NCBI RefSeq assembly: GCF_010093535.1
Contig: NW_022985188.1
Coordinates: 278,141-342,140, forward strand
Length of the DNA stretch: 64,000 nt
Origin: Lindgomyces ingoldianus
Taxonomy: Eukaryota; Ascomycota; Dothideomycetes; Pleosporales; Lindgomycetaceae
Direction: 5' to 3'
Below the pieces are notes generated by a model, which ran no database searches, was not told the DNA's origin, and was given only the letters and a program-made list of their open reading frames with translations. The translations under genes were made by a program, and so were the position numbers. Every line of letters starts with the position of its first letter. Position 1 is the first letter of the stretch. Positions 11,530 to 23,109 of this stretch are shown here, piece by piece.

Positions 11530-12945
11530 CTAGTTCAATAGCGTAAATGGCCAAGGCCAGTTTGCACTATTTTCAGTCTGGCAGCCCTTGGGAAACGTTC
11601 CCTTAAACATCTGGTTGAGCCCTTCTGATGCCATTATTGTGCCAACATACCCTTCATTATAATGCGGATCCGAATTGGTTGCCTCTGTAGGAGTAATGTG
11701 ATAGTAGATGTTCGCTCCGACGCCACAGTATTCGTCATACAACTTCGTCGTATCGCTGGTTGAGCTAATCTGATCTCCGTCCGCGCGATGAATCAAGAGA
11801 GGCATCTGCGGGACACCGTGATAGCCCATCATGCCGTCACGATTGAGAATGGATCGTACGGTTGGGTTTTGGGTAACGTCATTGATGAATTTCTGAAGTG
11901 CATCGGGATGCAGATTCATATCTTTGACGGCTTGTATCGTATCTGCCCAAGAGGTTTTCCCAAGGGCAGCCATGGCCACGGCCTGAGCGTCTTCGTTTTC
12001 ATTGGCGATGCCAACAGTGATGTTGCCTAGATGTCCAATATATGCTGGATACTTATTTAAGTTGCTGCTGATTTTGGCAAGTGCGCTTGTGATGTTGGGG
12101 TAGGCACCACCGATTCCGGCTCCGGCAAAGCGTAGGTCAGGCGCATACTGTACTTGAAGCTCGGCTGCCCACTCAGTCGCAAAGGAGCCACCCGAGTAGC
12201 CATACATAGCGTACTTGAGATACATTTCCCCTCTCGCACCTACAGGTACACCTACCGCCCGAGCCCCGTTCAAGGCGGCTCGGACGGAGTCGAGGGTAGC
12301 ATGGCCGGACATGACACCTGATCCAAAGGCGGCGTTGGGGCCTTCGTAGTCGGGCACATTGACAAACCAGCCTCTTTTCAGGAAGAGACCAATAGCGGTT
12401 TGCAAGGAGCTGTCCTTGTAGATTTGATAGCTAGGACTGGAGTCGAGATTGGCGCTGTCGTAGGGGTGCTGGTATGATAGCAACGAATGGGGCGAGTCTC
12501 CTACATGCAAAGGGGCGATGACTGTAGTCACGGCCCATGTTGGTTTATAGTGGCTGTCAGTCGTCCGGTAGAGGATGTTGTAGGCTTGGAAACCAACGCA
12601 GGTGTCGAGGAACTTGAGATTGGCGATCGCGTTTCCTGGAGCAGGTCGAAGGCGTAGAATGTCCCCGGGCTGCGCTGCCAACCAGTTGACGTTGTCAGGT
12701 GGCCTATACCAAGGATCACCGCTCGGAGGAAGAGGAGTAGAGGGCGGCGTAGTTGACGCTGAAGGCGGGAGAGAACATGTAATGGCGACAGCAAGGGTGG
12801 GAATGGCTGGGAGTGAAGACGGTGGAGCATAAACCGTAGAAGCGGAAGGACAAGCAGTAGTAACAGGAGTAGGGGCTGCCAGCACAACGCTCGCAATACT
12901 TGCGAGCACAGGAAAAGCTCGGAGAATGGAATGCATATTAAACAA
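11530..12945 (-). CDS. Secreted lipase, LIP (secretory lipase) family
   Basis: Single-exon gene of 471 residues. A hydrophobic signal peptide (about residues 5-24, ending at a VLAAP-like cleavage site) is followed by a Ser/Pro/Thr-rich linker to about residue 75. The alpha/beta-hydrolase domain has the nucleophile elbow GYSGGSF near residue 250, the acid region ADGDQ and a late His in DPHYNEGY. These match the fungal LIP family typified by Candida secreted lipases and CalA-type lipases, which hydrolyse acylglycerols outside the cell. ATG codons at positions 1 and 4 are both possible starts. It has no functional partner nearby. Confidence 0.92.
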   Translation of the reverse strand: MFNMHSILRAFPVLASIASVVLAAPTPVTTACPSASTVYAPPSSLPAIPTLAVAITCSLPPSASTTPPSTPLPPSGDPWYRPPDNVNWLAAQPGDILRLRPAPGNAIANLKFLDTCVGFQAYNILYRTTDSHYKPTWAVTTVIAPLHVGDSPHSLLSYQHPYDSANLDSSPSYQIYKDSSLQTAIGLFLKRGWFVNVPDYEGPNAAFGSGVMSGHATLDSVRAALNGARAVGVPVGARGEMYLKYAMYGYSGGSFATEWAAELQVQYAPDLRFAGAGIGGAYPNITSALAKISSNLNKYPAYIGHLGNITVGIANENEDAQAVAMAALGKTSWADTIQAVKDMNLHPDALQKFINDVTQNPTVRSILNRDGMMGYHGVPQMPLLIHRADGDQISSTSDTTKLYDEYCGVGANIYYHITPTEATNSDPHYNEGYVGTIMASEGLNQMFKGTFPKGCQTENSANWPWPFTLLN

Positions 12946-13559
12946 ACGATTACAAGAACAACAAGACTAAGAGATGGGTATAATATGCGACGCTAAAAGA
13001 TGTGTGTGGAATGTGTGGAATGTGTAGAATGTTAAACAAATTCTATGGTGAACAAACTTCTTGTATACTATTAGTACCTGGAATATGTACAACGGCCCCA
13101 TTGCAGAATGTGGTTGCTTCCGTGGCGTATATCATCGCCTACCCTCGCTATGGCATGATGTCACAGCTAGTGTCAAGCCACAGCCTGCAGAATGTCCATC
13201 GGCAGTATTTTTAGCAGCGATACGAAATCATGATGTGTTGAAAGTCGGGAGACGTGGTAGGAGCGCAGGAGGATCAGATGATATTAGGTGGTTTCGCGAC
13301 GAAATTTTGTGGCTTTAGTGGCCGTGCAGGTTCCCCAGCCTCAAACGCCATATTTTAACCTCGGAACCTCTCCGCCTCTAAACCCGCGAACGCGAAAGCT
13401 GCCTCTCCCAACAGCCCATTCTGCACAATCGGTCTTTGCGTGTAATATTCGTACCTCGCTGTCGAGTTGAGACTGCACACTGGTACCGTGGCATTATATC
13501 CGATAACCCCATTCCCAGTGTCAATAACAAAGACATTCTCCATATTGTCATACGCGGGC

Positions 13560-13628
13560 ATTGCTGGAGCATTCAGACACTCACTCTCAGCCTAATTCCC
13601 AGCGTCATCGTGAGAATGCTCCAGCAAT
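13560..13628. repeat. 15-bp perfect inverted repeat
   Basis: ATTGCTGGAGCATTC at 13560-13574 is repeated in inverse orientation at 13614-13628, with 39 bases between the arms. The function is unknown. It could be a stem-loop or the trace of a small insertion. Confidence 0.75.
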
Positions 13629-15399
13629 CTAATTCTCAGACCCTTTAGCAGAAAGAAAGTGAACAATTCCCCTCTCGCGCGAAAAATGTAGGCAATTGCC
13701 ACCACACCCCTGTCTCCTGATCTGCCCAGCGCGATGCTAGGGTAGGAGCGAGGTGATTCGCGATATCTTTCGTCAAGCCACACAATCTTTTCCGATCACT
13801 CTTTTCTTCTCGGTGTTGCCGTCCAACACAAGCTTCCTCCCAACCGTCCACTACAGTATCCCGAATAAAAACCACCCTGGGCTGCGACCCCATACATACG
13901 GACTCGCCGCGGTGACCGAGTTCGCCCAGACAGCAGTCTTCATCCAATCGTATCCATGCACTAATAATCCCGTCTACCAGCAATGGCGGTAAAGCATGTC
14001 GATTTGTAGCCTCATACCCGTTAAGTTGCGGTGCGTAGATGACACCATGTACGGCAAAACCGACGCCATACAATCGAGGTAACTCCACTCTTTGTACGCG
14101 GCATAATGCCACAGTCCGCTATCAGGATCGTAGTTGTAAGGCGAACGAGTCGGCGATCACGTCACGTGCTAGAGATAGCTTGGCGGTTTATGGATCAGTC
14201 CATGAGGTGTGAGAGAGATGAGATTCTTTCCAAGGCCGTTTGTGTGGCGGGCCAGACTGTGAATCGGCCGAGGGGAATAGCAGGATTGACGGTTACGTTT
14301 TGGGTGTTGGGGGATATTACTGCGAGCACTTCACGCAAGTACGGTGTTAGGGTGGGTGAGAGATTGGGTAATAGCTAGAGCATGGATAGGACGGAGAGGC
14401 AAAGGAGACCAGATTCGAGAGTTGAAGTTGAGGCTGTTGAGGTGATTATTCCTTGCTTGCGAGAAATTATGCTGTTTAGCATGCGGTGGGGAGGAATGTT
14501 GTATCATTTTGGCCGGTGACAGGAAATGCCGTAGTGCAGCTACTGACGGGTAGCAAGATGTCGAGGAGGGTTTTCACTATCATCGTACGCATAGTTTACG
14601 ACTGCTCTCTTGCCAAACTTGTAGGGTAAAACGAGTGGGCTAACCCCGTAGGCTGTTCATGGTGTATTTAGATTAAAAATCAAGGACCAGAAACCTGAAC
14701 AAGTGCTAAGTCAGACGTCAGATTATTGCCCAGATATCGCGCAATGCCATATACTAGGCCAATAACATAGAACCTTAAGCCAATAGGAGAGTGAGGAAGG
14801 ATGCGCTGATAACTTGAGTGGGATTCCAAGAATCTCCACCTGTGAGCCAATTTCAACCGTTAACTCCAACGTCATATCAACTGTAGAAGCTACGGTTGTG
14901 GCTACTTTCTTATAGCCTTTCAGGCCGCATGATATATTGTGGACTAGGGGTCCGAGGAGCTATGTGATTTATATAGTATGATGAGACGTCAGGCCCAAGG
15001 TTGATTGGGGAGACCATCGTAGAGCCCCCCGGCTTACATTTCTCTGCCTAACCCTTTAGACAGCTAGCCCTGCGCGAGATTTCCTCCCATCCATCATCCC
15101 CATCTATTCCTTCAATCCTAGGCGCTAAAAGAAAAGGTCACGTGTCCTATCCCCACTAGCCCCTAAAAGCATATATCTAACACAACGGAAACGCTCCCAA
15201 AAGGGGACGGGGACAGCCGATGAGCACAATGTGTAGGTGGGTTCTACGCCCATTTTGGTATTTGGGCTTGTTTGTTGATACTAAAACGCACTTCCTCAAA
15301 AACCAGGAAAACGGAAAACCGCTTCGAAGGAGAGGAGCAGTCAATAGAGCGGTTAGGACTTTCACGGAATGTTGTTCTTAGATACGAAACGTACTTCTC

Positions 15400-15475
15400 G
15401 GTGCGGAACTCGAACTAGTGGCTCTTTTGTAACAGTCCAGTGGTTGGAGGAAAGAGCATTATACCACAGTGCCGT
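15400..15475 (-). other. tRNA-like patch (B-box match), no valid cloverleaf
   Basis: On the minus strand a GTTCGAGTTC segment matches the RNA polymerase III B box, and about 50 bases before it lies a TGTGGTATAATG segment resembling an A box. I could not fold acceptor and T stems that pair, so this is at most a tRNA pseudogene or a tRNA-derived short element. Confidence 0.2.
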
Positions 15476-17387
15476 CACACTTTTTGCAACTAATCTCTGA
15501 GATCTTGTTTTTTTAGATGAGATTTTTATTTGACGGGGTTATGTAGGAATGGCTTTTACGTGAAGGAAGGGCGAGGGGGTTTGGACTGGGCAGTGGAGGG
15601 GAAGGTAACAGATTGATAAACGTATGTACTGAAGCTGTGGCTGGATTTCGAAAATGAAGGAACTATGCCATATATGACCCGTCTGCCCTCACGGTTTCCC
15701 TGGGCAAATGCCGAGATATAAAAGGTGTGCAAAATGCTCAAGCGATAATTAGTAGTAGGATGACGGGCCAAGCAGCGTCACAAACAGAGCACACGGTCTT
15801 GAGCTATCAATCATATTTCTCATTGTTGGTTTGCCTGCTGCCAACGACTCCAGGAACGCGGTCATTCTCTACCTTCTAAGATTGCTGATATCCTGGCGTC
15901 TTCTTGTTTGCATAAATGCAACACGCCAACAGGACCAAATGCTAAATTCTGGGTCAAGTCAATCCGAAGAAGCAAGGCGAAGCAAAAAAGGATTTAGGGG
16001 ATTGGCATCAGACGTAGGAGAAGGTATTAATACCTTCATTCCCGAGAAGGGATTGTGGCAGAAGGTTCGATCGATGTCGTCCCGCGAGACTGAGGCTCGC
16101 ACTGTCCGTAAGGCAACACCAAAGACCAAAGTCGCAGTCCAGATGGAATCTTGTGTAAGCAAGTGAGTTGGACAATATTTGCGCATCCAAGGAAGTTAGT
16201 TGCCACCCTTGATCCTTTGAGAGCGTTAAATTGAACTCGCACTCCAGCTAATATTCAGCTAATTGAAGGTATCCCGCCCAAAAAGCCGAAGACCGAGCTA
16301 GTACGTTACTAGTGTAATATGAGATGGTACCAGCATAAATCTGCGTACCACTTCAATATTCCCTTCTCCGATAGATTCAGTAACGCTAGACGGTACCTGG
16401 CGAGGGTCACCAGGATAGTGACGACTAAGTAATCTCCGGAAATGGCCATAAGGATGGCACCGGCGAACATGAGATGTGAGCTAGAACAGCGGCCCTTGTA
16501 AATGTAAGACCAAGACTAAGGAAGTTATTTAGAAGGCGATTTCGGCTAAGAAGGTCGACACAACTTCTAAATTAAAGTACGGTCTGGGGCAATTGGCAGT
16601 TCTTGTACTCCTCCATCTGGTTCCCTCCGACTAAGCTAAACACCATACTTAGTGTCAACAGTTTCCAGCCGCGGGGATATGAGAGAAGTCCAAAGACGGT
16701 CCAAGAAGCCTTTGTTCTAGTAAAGAGAAACATTACGAGCACCCTGATTCCTGCTATGGTCCAATACTGTTTGTGCTTACAAGCGGCTAGGCGTTGAAAA
16801 GATTTGCGGTAAAGTGTAGCCCAAAGACTGCAACCGACATAAATATCTAAGACTTGCTAAAAGTTTTGCTCTGCATCTCACAAGTTAGAACTCAAAACAA
16901 CGCTTCCAAGAAATTAATTGCAAAAAGTCACAAGGGCTACGGACGAGGAAGGACATTTTGCCACTCATATGTGGGAGAGATCACCTGGAGCCGATGGAAA
17001 AATTCCTAGGCCTCATACATTGCATGGAGGTAGACTGATAATGTGTGTTGTTGGTTGTCACGGGTGAAAAGGCCAAGTCTTGGAGCCGCTGGGGATGAAT
17101 AGAAGGCTATGCTATACTTTAGTGGCGTTACTATAAATTTAGCCAAGTTTTCCTGCATCGATCGGCGCCGCAGACGCCTATCTGATTCACTTGTGGTTGG
17201 TCTGTGCGTTATTCCATGTCAAACCAACTCTCGAGTGTGAATGGAATAGAAGAGAACGAATGGAGGGCATACGATCATGCGTAGAGCCTTCCAGCAATCT
17301 GGCGTCCAACCAGCAAGCTCGAAAAGCTACAACCCCTACCGCCTCTTTTCTATCTACGGCTTTTTGGCCCTATAATACGGCACTCCA

Positions 17388-17900
17388 CTAAACTGGCAAA
17401 AGACTTGCATCCGCGGATATTGCCGCAGAGAAGCTACTCGCCAATGGCATTCTGGTAGGGTACCGAAAGAAACCTATAATAATGCCACCCAACGCGATTG
17501 CCCTTCCAAGCGTCTCAGTGAAGATACTATTGATACTGAACACGCCGCATTGGAGCCAATGCCGCGTCGAATGAACCACTAAAAACTCCTCGGAGTTCGA
17601 TGCGCTTAAGACTTGCAGCAGAAGTTGCTCGCGCTGAGCAGAAGAGTGCTTAAAATGATATTGCGCAGATGCACCCAGACATCTAGATCCTTTGCGCTCT
17701 TTCAACTGCCCTGGTACAAGACGCAAATCGAGCCTTCGTACTTGAGATTCTTCCGGACCCATATCATGACAATGATAATGAATAAGCAAATCGACATTGC
17801 ACCGAATGTAGAAAAACTATCACGCCGATTCGCCAACAAGCGAGAAATCGCTGGTGAACTGGCTTTGTGTGGTGAGTCGAGTGTATCGATCCACGGTCAA
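17388..17900 (-). pseudogene. Decayed multi-pass membrane protein gene (C-terminal part)
   Basis: Two minus-strand frames appear to be pieces of one former protein. About 17730-17880 reads through a hydrophobic segment (SICLFIIIVMIWV) into YEGSICVLYQGS and then a stop. The next frame continues from about 17650 with FSINSIFTETLGRA and RYPTRMPLASSFSAAIS. The ending recalls fungal membrane proteins of unknown function (DUF3176-like, from memory), but it lacks the Cys-containing stretch I would expect and stops at a TAG (17387-17389). A frameshift, an apparent deletion and a stop together suggest a relic. Confidence 0.35.
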
Positions 17901-18835
17901 AATTCCTCTCATCTTGTCGAGGCTTTATGTGGTCGTGGAAACAAGCTTCGAGGATTCTCGTCGTTCATCCTGAAGGATGTCGTCAAAACCTCTAGGTTGT
18001 AGAAGTGAGAGCTATTAGTACATTAGTTCGAGGATCGGAGGATCGCGACACAGGTACCGGAGGCTAGACCTAGGCTGAGAGAGCTAAATGCCAAACGTGA
18101 GCACAAGATCTGGGAGCAAGGGAGACAATACCGCTTAGGAATTTTCATCATTTGCTCCAGTCTATCTGGCGACCCCTTCTAGAAGAAAGGAATACAAGAG
18201 CTACCTGGACAAAGTCGAGCCCACGAGTAGGCCTGTAGCAAAGAGACAGCGGCACGTGCAAGGACTGGTGCTGCCCATGAAGGTGGGCATATTCGCTGTT
18301 GTCCGATGGTATGATTGCAACTTGCTAGCATCCGCGATTAACGAGGCGGCAACTGGATGCGTTTGAAGAAGCTGGGAATGGAAGTGCGCGATGCGGTGTG
18401 GTGTTAGTTCCCAGAAGCTTGTGAACGCCCCTCATGCATCGATCAAGCAGGCACACCACGTCTTCCTATCAGCTGCCTTCATTGAATATGCTCCTTCCCC
18501 TTCACTCGCACGCAAAGTCGCGTCTCTCTGGAGGTCTTGGAGGTCTTGGAGATGTCTGACGACTCAGCACCGCCGAATCATGTGCGGTCTCTGATTACTC
18601 ACGCGCCAGCTCTCCTTCGCGTTCACAGGCAGAGATGCCTCGGTACGTTCGGTTCACGGCTTCCCCCACAACTTTGGACCTCACGCCTCGACCTTCAACG
18701 CGCGTAAGACATTCCTGACACTTCACCTATATCCTTGAGCTCCAGACCTCCCTATTCTCGCCCAAGAAACCATTTGTCGCGCCCTTAAACTATATCTGCA
18801 AGAATATTCGCATTTCGTGGGCCTTCCCTTCAAAG
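17901..18835. other. No gene recognised
   Basis: No supported frame on either strand. The right part is probably the promoter and leader of the nitronate monooxygenase gene. Confidence 0.4.
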
Positions 18836-20020
18836 ATGCCGTTCAATACCCAGCTCACCCGGGCCCTGGGGATCAGAGGTTCGCGGGTTTCTAAGGCGTC
18901 TACATTCTATTTCCTGACTTCAGATAGTGCCCGTGGTCCAAGGTGGCATGCAATGGGTCGGCTATGCTGAGCTTGCCAGCGCTGTTAGCAATGCCGGTGG
19001 TCTGGGAATAGTATGCCTTTTATACATCTCACGCAGTGCACTTTTGACCGTGGCTCCAGTTGACGGCCCTCACCCAGCCCACTCCAGAAGACCTCCGAAA
19101 GGAGATCCGGCGCTGCCGGAATATGACAAAGAATCCGTTTGGCGTCAACCTTACTCTCCTCCCAGCCCTCGTTCCTCCTGACTATGGGGCATACGCACAA
19201 GTAATAATTGACGAGGGAATCCGGATCGTTGAGACCGCCGGAAACAGTCCCGGGCCCGTCATCAAGGTGCTAAAGGCTGCCGGGTGCACCGTCCTCCACA
19301 AGTGCACGACCATCAGGCACGCGCAGTCTGCTGTGAAGCTTGGTGTAGATTTCCTGTCCATCGATGGATTTGAATGCGCCGGACATGTTGGCGAGCACGA
19401 TATTACCAATTTTATTCTCCTGAGCAGAGCACGGCAGTCGCTCGGTGTTCCTTTCATCGCGTCTGGAGGGTTCGCGGACGGACAAGGTTTAGCGGCTGCG
19501 CTGGCCCTCGGCGCATGCGGCATCAACATGGGCACGCGGTTCATGTGCACTGTTGAGGCGCCTATCCACCAAAACATCAAACAAGCCATTGTCGATGCCC
19601 AAGAGACGGACACCGAGCTCGTGCTCCGGAGATGGAGAAACACGTCCCGGCTTTTTGCGAACAAGGTCGCAAAAGATGCCGTAAAGATCGAGAAGGAAAG
19701 TACAACCGGCAAGTTCGAAGAGGTGGCGCCCTATGTAAGTGGCAAGAGAGGCCGGCAGGTCTTCTTGAATGGTGACAAGGACTTTGGTGTGAGTAACCCG
19801 TCTCCACTTTTCGCCACATGATTCCATGTTAATCAATCCACAGGTATGGACGGCCGGCCAGGTCATCGGTTTGATTCATGATGTCCCCACCTGCGAAGAA
19901 CTCTTGTCCCGGATCGAACTAGAAGCTATTGAGGCTATGAAGCAATCGCGATCGCTCTTCGTCGACGAGGGCCAACTTCCGCTCAGCTCGACCGGGACTA
20001 TGGGGAAGAGTAAGCTTTAG
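18836..20020 (+). CDS. Nitronate monooxygenase (2-nitropropane dioxygenase family)
   Basis: FMN-dependent enzyme of about 343 residues that oxidises alkyl nitronates to carbonyl compounds and nitrite. Exons are 18836-18878, 18928-19010, 19060-19788 and 19844-20020, with introns of 49, 49 and 55 bp. All joins keep the frame, and the first junction restores the conserved start IRVPVVQGGMQWVGYAELA. Family signs are the N-terminal QGGM loop, SNAGGLGI, the active-site region ECAGHVGEHD, the phosphate-binding ASGGFADG, and MGTRF. The length is typical. The short first exon has no independent support beyond frame and resemblance, but the resemblance is strong. Several fungal members detoxify 3-nitropropionate or nitroalkanes. 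Confidence 0.92.
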
Positions 20021-20396
20021 ATTTTTGTACAGTAGACATAGTAGACCAATGGCCGCTATTTAGTATAGATCAAGCAACCTTTTTTATCAACATCAAATAT
20101 CAGCTATCGTCCAATTTGGTTCGACCAACTTCCCATCGTTCATCCCGTGGTACTTCGCGGCCCTAACCTGTGCTCAACGATTCCCGGAGTTCCTCATTTC
20201 ACCAGATCGTTACCAGAGGACTGCGTCCCCACAACCCTCCCACGTGCCATCTTCAACTTCCCAACAGTGGGTGTCCGTATTAGCTAGGTGTCTGCGCACG
20301 TCGACTCCTCAGTGTTCCTTATATAGTCTCCCTCTACCTTAATTTCGGACCTCATTAGCTATCTATCCCTACTTACACTTTCAATTCGTCACCACC
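20021..20396. promoter_or_regulatory. Intergenic region, probable promoter
   Basis: The region lies between two same-strand genes. A TATATAG motif near 20318 is about 80 bp before the next ATG, followed by a pyrimidine-rich leader. Nothing else was noticed. Confidence 0.35.
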
Positions 20397-22409
20397 ATGC
20401 GTCTCTGGCCAATTCGCAAGCTAGAGGACTCTACCAGCCCGCTACCACACCACCAGCGTTACGAGGGGCGAGCCAGCAACACCTCCAAACGCTCATCTCA
20501 ACGTTTTTTAAACTGCTTCAGTCTAGGCTATCTCTTGGGCATTGGCTTGGCAGGCCTCACCATCTGGCTTGTTCTGCACATCGCGGACAATAGAGAAGAG
20601 CGTCAGCAGACTAATATCTATCCCCTCCTCCAGGGGGCTCACACTCTTCACGCTGCAACCTCAGGGAGGGAAATTCCCTTCCCAAATCTTGCTGGATATT
20701 CGTCACGAGAAGAAGAGATCGATGGTTCTGTTACTGGGAATGAAGCCATTCGTCTGCCTGCCCCCAAGGTACTCGATCATCGCTACGATGTGCCTCACCA
20801 TCCGCATATTCGTCCCCGAGATACGCTTAATGAGCCTACCTCCGCGACCTCAATGGAAATTATTCCAACGCCGGCTTTATCTCATGCCCCACCTGTCTCT
20901 CCTCTCGTCCGTAGTCCAACAGGGACGACCGAGGTTCACTATAGCGATGCCTACAAAACGACTCTTGAAAAATGTCTAGCAGAGGAAAACTGGGATACCT
21001 GTAAGCAAGGCTGGGTCAAACGATTCTTTCCAGATGGCTCTGCTACCACCTCTGTCTCCCATACTCCACCCCTGTCTGCAACTTCCACTGTTGATAGTAG
21101 GCAGAGCATAGTTGTACGCGCCTGGATTGACCACCTCGATAGACAATACGATGCCCTGTCACCCGCGGGGAGGGGATGGGTGGATTATTGCCTTAGGTTT
21201 AAGTATAAGGGGAAGTTGCATAAATGTCTAAGGAAGTGGAAGAAGGTGGATATTTTGAAGCGGGATGATGAAGGCACAATCGACAAGAACCAGACTGTCG
21301 CTGGGGTTTCTTCTATGGCTGCCGCTGACGACGTCCCTCGAAAGTCTTCGCGCCTATCTTCATCGCCGACTTCAACTTCTTCCTTAGAAGTTTACACGAA
21401 GGACAATGACGAGGACGGAGATGAACTCGACTACTTTGTTGGGTGGCTCCTATCTTGTCTAGCCTGGAGAACCGATAGAGAGTGCAATCGACTCTATCTC
21501 GAGCTCCAAGACATATCCCCCGAACACCCATCCTATTCCTCACTCCGTCCCGACATATTCGACTGGTATGACAAATGTGAGAGCCAGACCTCGGACGAAT
21601 GCGACCGGCTCTGGGATGAGCAGGGACACTGCACGGAAGATGATGAATCCTCAACCTCTCCATCTCTGTCGCCATCCCGCCGCGACAAACTCCTCCCATA
21701 CTGGATGGAACGCGACAACCGACTCTACGCCGCCTTAAACCCTGCCGGCAAGAGATTCGTCGACGATTGTACTTGGAATATCAAAGCAGAAGTACCTGAA
21801 TATCGGTTCGCACTTGGCAGGTGTCTGCACAAATGGAAGAAGTGGAAGAAACATAATGGTTTGGGGAAGAATAACAACCGTGCCGATGACGAGGGCGATT
21901 TGGATTTGGAAGGTGTATCCGACGAGTATTGGATGGACAGGCAAAGGGAGTTGGCAGAGGATGAGAAGGCAGTTACTAAGCATATCAACGCTGCCGAACA
22001 GAAGTTTCCGGGTATAATGCTTGAAGATGTAAAAGTGGATGGAGATGCCGATAAGGCTGGGATTCGTAGGGCCGTGGATTGGAACCCCGCTGATCCGGTT
22101 GGTGAGCCAATTTTCCACCACGCCCCTGACCTTGAAGCAGTCAGCTCTGACAATTCTATCTTCTCCCGCCTGGCCAAACGCACGCAAGCCAAGTATAAGC
22201 AACTGAAATACAAATACACACACCATTCCATCAACAGCCTCACGGACAAGACAACCCAATACGAATGTTGCGTATACCAAGGCCAAGTGCTTCCTTGCAG
22301 GCTATTATGCGCCAACAACGTATTTTGTCCCCCTCCTCCTCCTCCTTCCCTCCACTCTGTCGTGCCCTCCATAGACTCCTCTCGTAATGCCAACACATCG
22401 CCGGACTAG
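20397..22409 (+). CDS. Single-pass membrane protein with a repeated Trp/Cys module, unknown function
   Basis: Uninterrupted 670-residue frame with a good start context (CACCATGC). One transmembrane segment at about residues 42-62 follows a basic tail, so a type II orientation with most of the protein outside the cytosol is likely. The long exposed part has a module seen twice: W-x5-D-x2-Y-x-A-L-x-P-A-G-x4-V-D-x-C, followed by a basic K/W-rich stretch with one further Cys (near residues 241-285 and 434-482). A related Cys-containing segment lies between them (near 342-405), and a shorter one near 185-205. The C-terminus has CCVYQGQVLPC-like spaced cysteines and a proline run. I do not recognise the family. 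The even cysteine content suggests disulfides. Confidence 0.75.
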   Translation: MRLWPIRKLEDSTSPLPHHQRYEGRASNTSKRSSQRFLNCFSLGYLLGIGLAGLTIWLVLHIADNREERQQTNIYPLLQGAHTLHAATSGREIPFPNLAGYSSREEEIDGSVTGNEAIRLPAPKVLDHRYDVPHHPHIRPRDTLNEPTSATSMEIIPTPALSHAPPVSPLVRSPTGTTEVHYSDAYKTTLEKCLAEENWDTCKQGWVKRFFPDGSATTSVSHTPPLSATSTVDSRQSIVVRAWIDHLDRQYDALSPAGRGWVDYCLRFKYKGKLHKCLRKWKKVDILKRDDEGTIDKNQTVAGVSSMAAADDVPRKSSRLSSSPTSTSSLEVYTKDNDEDGDELDYFVGWLLSCLAWRTDRECNRLYLELQDISPEHPSYSSLRPDIFDWYDKCESQTSDECDRLWDEQGHCTEDDESSTSPSLSPSRRDKLLPYWMERDNRLYAALNPAGKRFVDDCTWNIKAEVPEYRFALGRCLHKWKKWKKHNGLGKNNNRADDEGDLDLEGVSDEYWMDRQRELAEDEKAVTKHINAAEQKFPGIMLEDVKVDGDADKAGIRRAVDWNPADPVGEPIFHHAPDLEAVSSDNSIFSRLAKRTQAKYKQLKYKYTHHSINSLTDKTTQYECCVYQGQVLPCRLLCANNVFCPPPPPPSLHSVVPSIDSSRNANTSPD

Positions 22410-23109
22410 GCGCAGGAGGGTGAGCGGAAGGTGATGGAGGAACACACGCCAGAACTATAACTCAAATACGGCCATCACCACAAATACCACCACCATAAAC
22501 CCGAGGACGACGAAAATAGTGCGTGTTGGCAATGTGGGATGGCCGCATCTGTGCCTTTGCCTTTTTTTTGTGTGAGACGCCTCGGCATGAGCGCTACTAA
22601 CGTTTCTCTGTCAGAGGCCAACAACTGAAGGAAAGAATGAGAATTCTGCAAAAGATGAGAGCCCTCTAAAGAACAAGGGCTCTAAAAGCGACAATAACTT
22701 TGAAACAGAAGTACGCCTAGGCACTTGAGTTTGGGTGTTTTTGAGTTTGAGAGGTGGCGTTGGAGGTTATTTGAGGAGAGTGGGTTTGTTTGCTTCTTGC
22801 TTTGTACGTTTTTCTGCCCCGTTCTCTGATCAGAGTTCAGATTTTATCTTTGTTTAACGGAAGACGGAAGGTGATGCCTGTACCCTCCAGTACCTAGGTA
22901 GTGGGGCCAAGGAAAGATCTGAGGGTCGTCTCCTCTATGTCATCTTCGGTGATAGAAATATATTTTTTTTCGCACACAGTATAGTCAGTCTACCACACTC
23001 CCTTTTGCTCAAGCTAGCTAGACCAATTCAGTTACTTATTCCTACCATTTACCACCTACTTGCTTTTTCTTCTACGCGCCTACGTCCCATGTAATATCAC
23101 GCATGTATT
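22410..23109. other. Intergenic, no gene
   Basis: Contains the 3' region of the membrane-protein gene and short homopolymer tracts (a T run near 22561 and another near 22961). No supported frame. Confidence 0.45.

Larger units (their letters stand above)
12946..17387. other. Gene-poor accessory stretch
   Basis: About 4.4 kb without a convincing gene. It has a 9-bp unit repeated three times (GTGTGGAAT, 13004-13030) in the lipase promoter, a 15-bp inverted repeat at 13560-13628, and minus-strand open frames at 13355-13561 and 13645-14112 that look partly protein-like but match nothing I know. A tRNA-like patch lies at about 15400-15475. Frames around 15830-16240 on both strands show no motif. 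Confidence 0.4.

Noticed and set aside
10578..18835. Large RIP-inactivated transposon
   Set aside because: The region is gene-poor and locally AT-rich, but I found no transposase, reverse transcriptase or long terminal repeat, and could not compute a RIP index.
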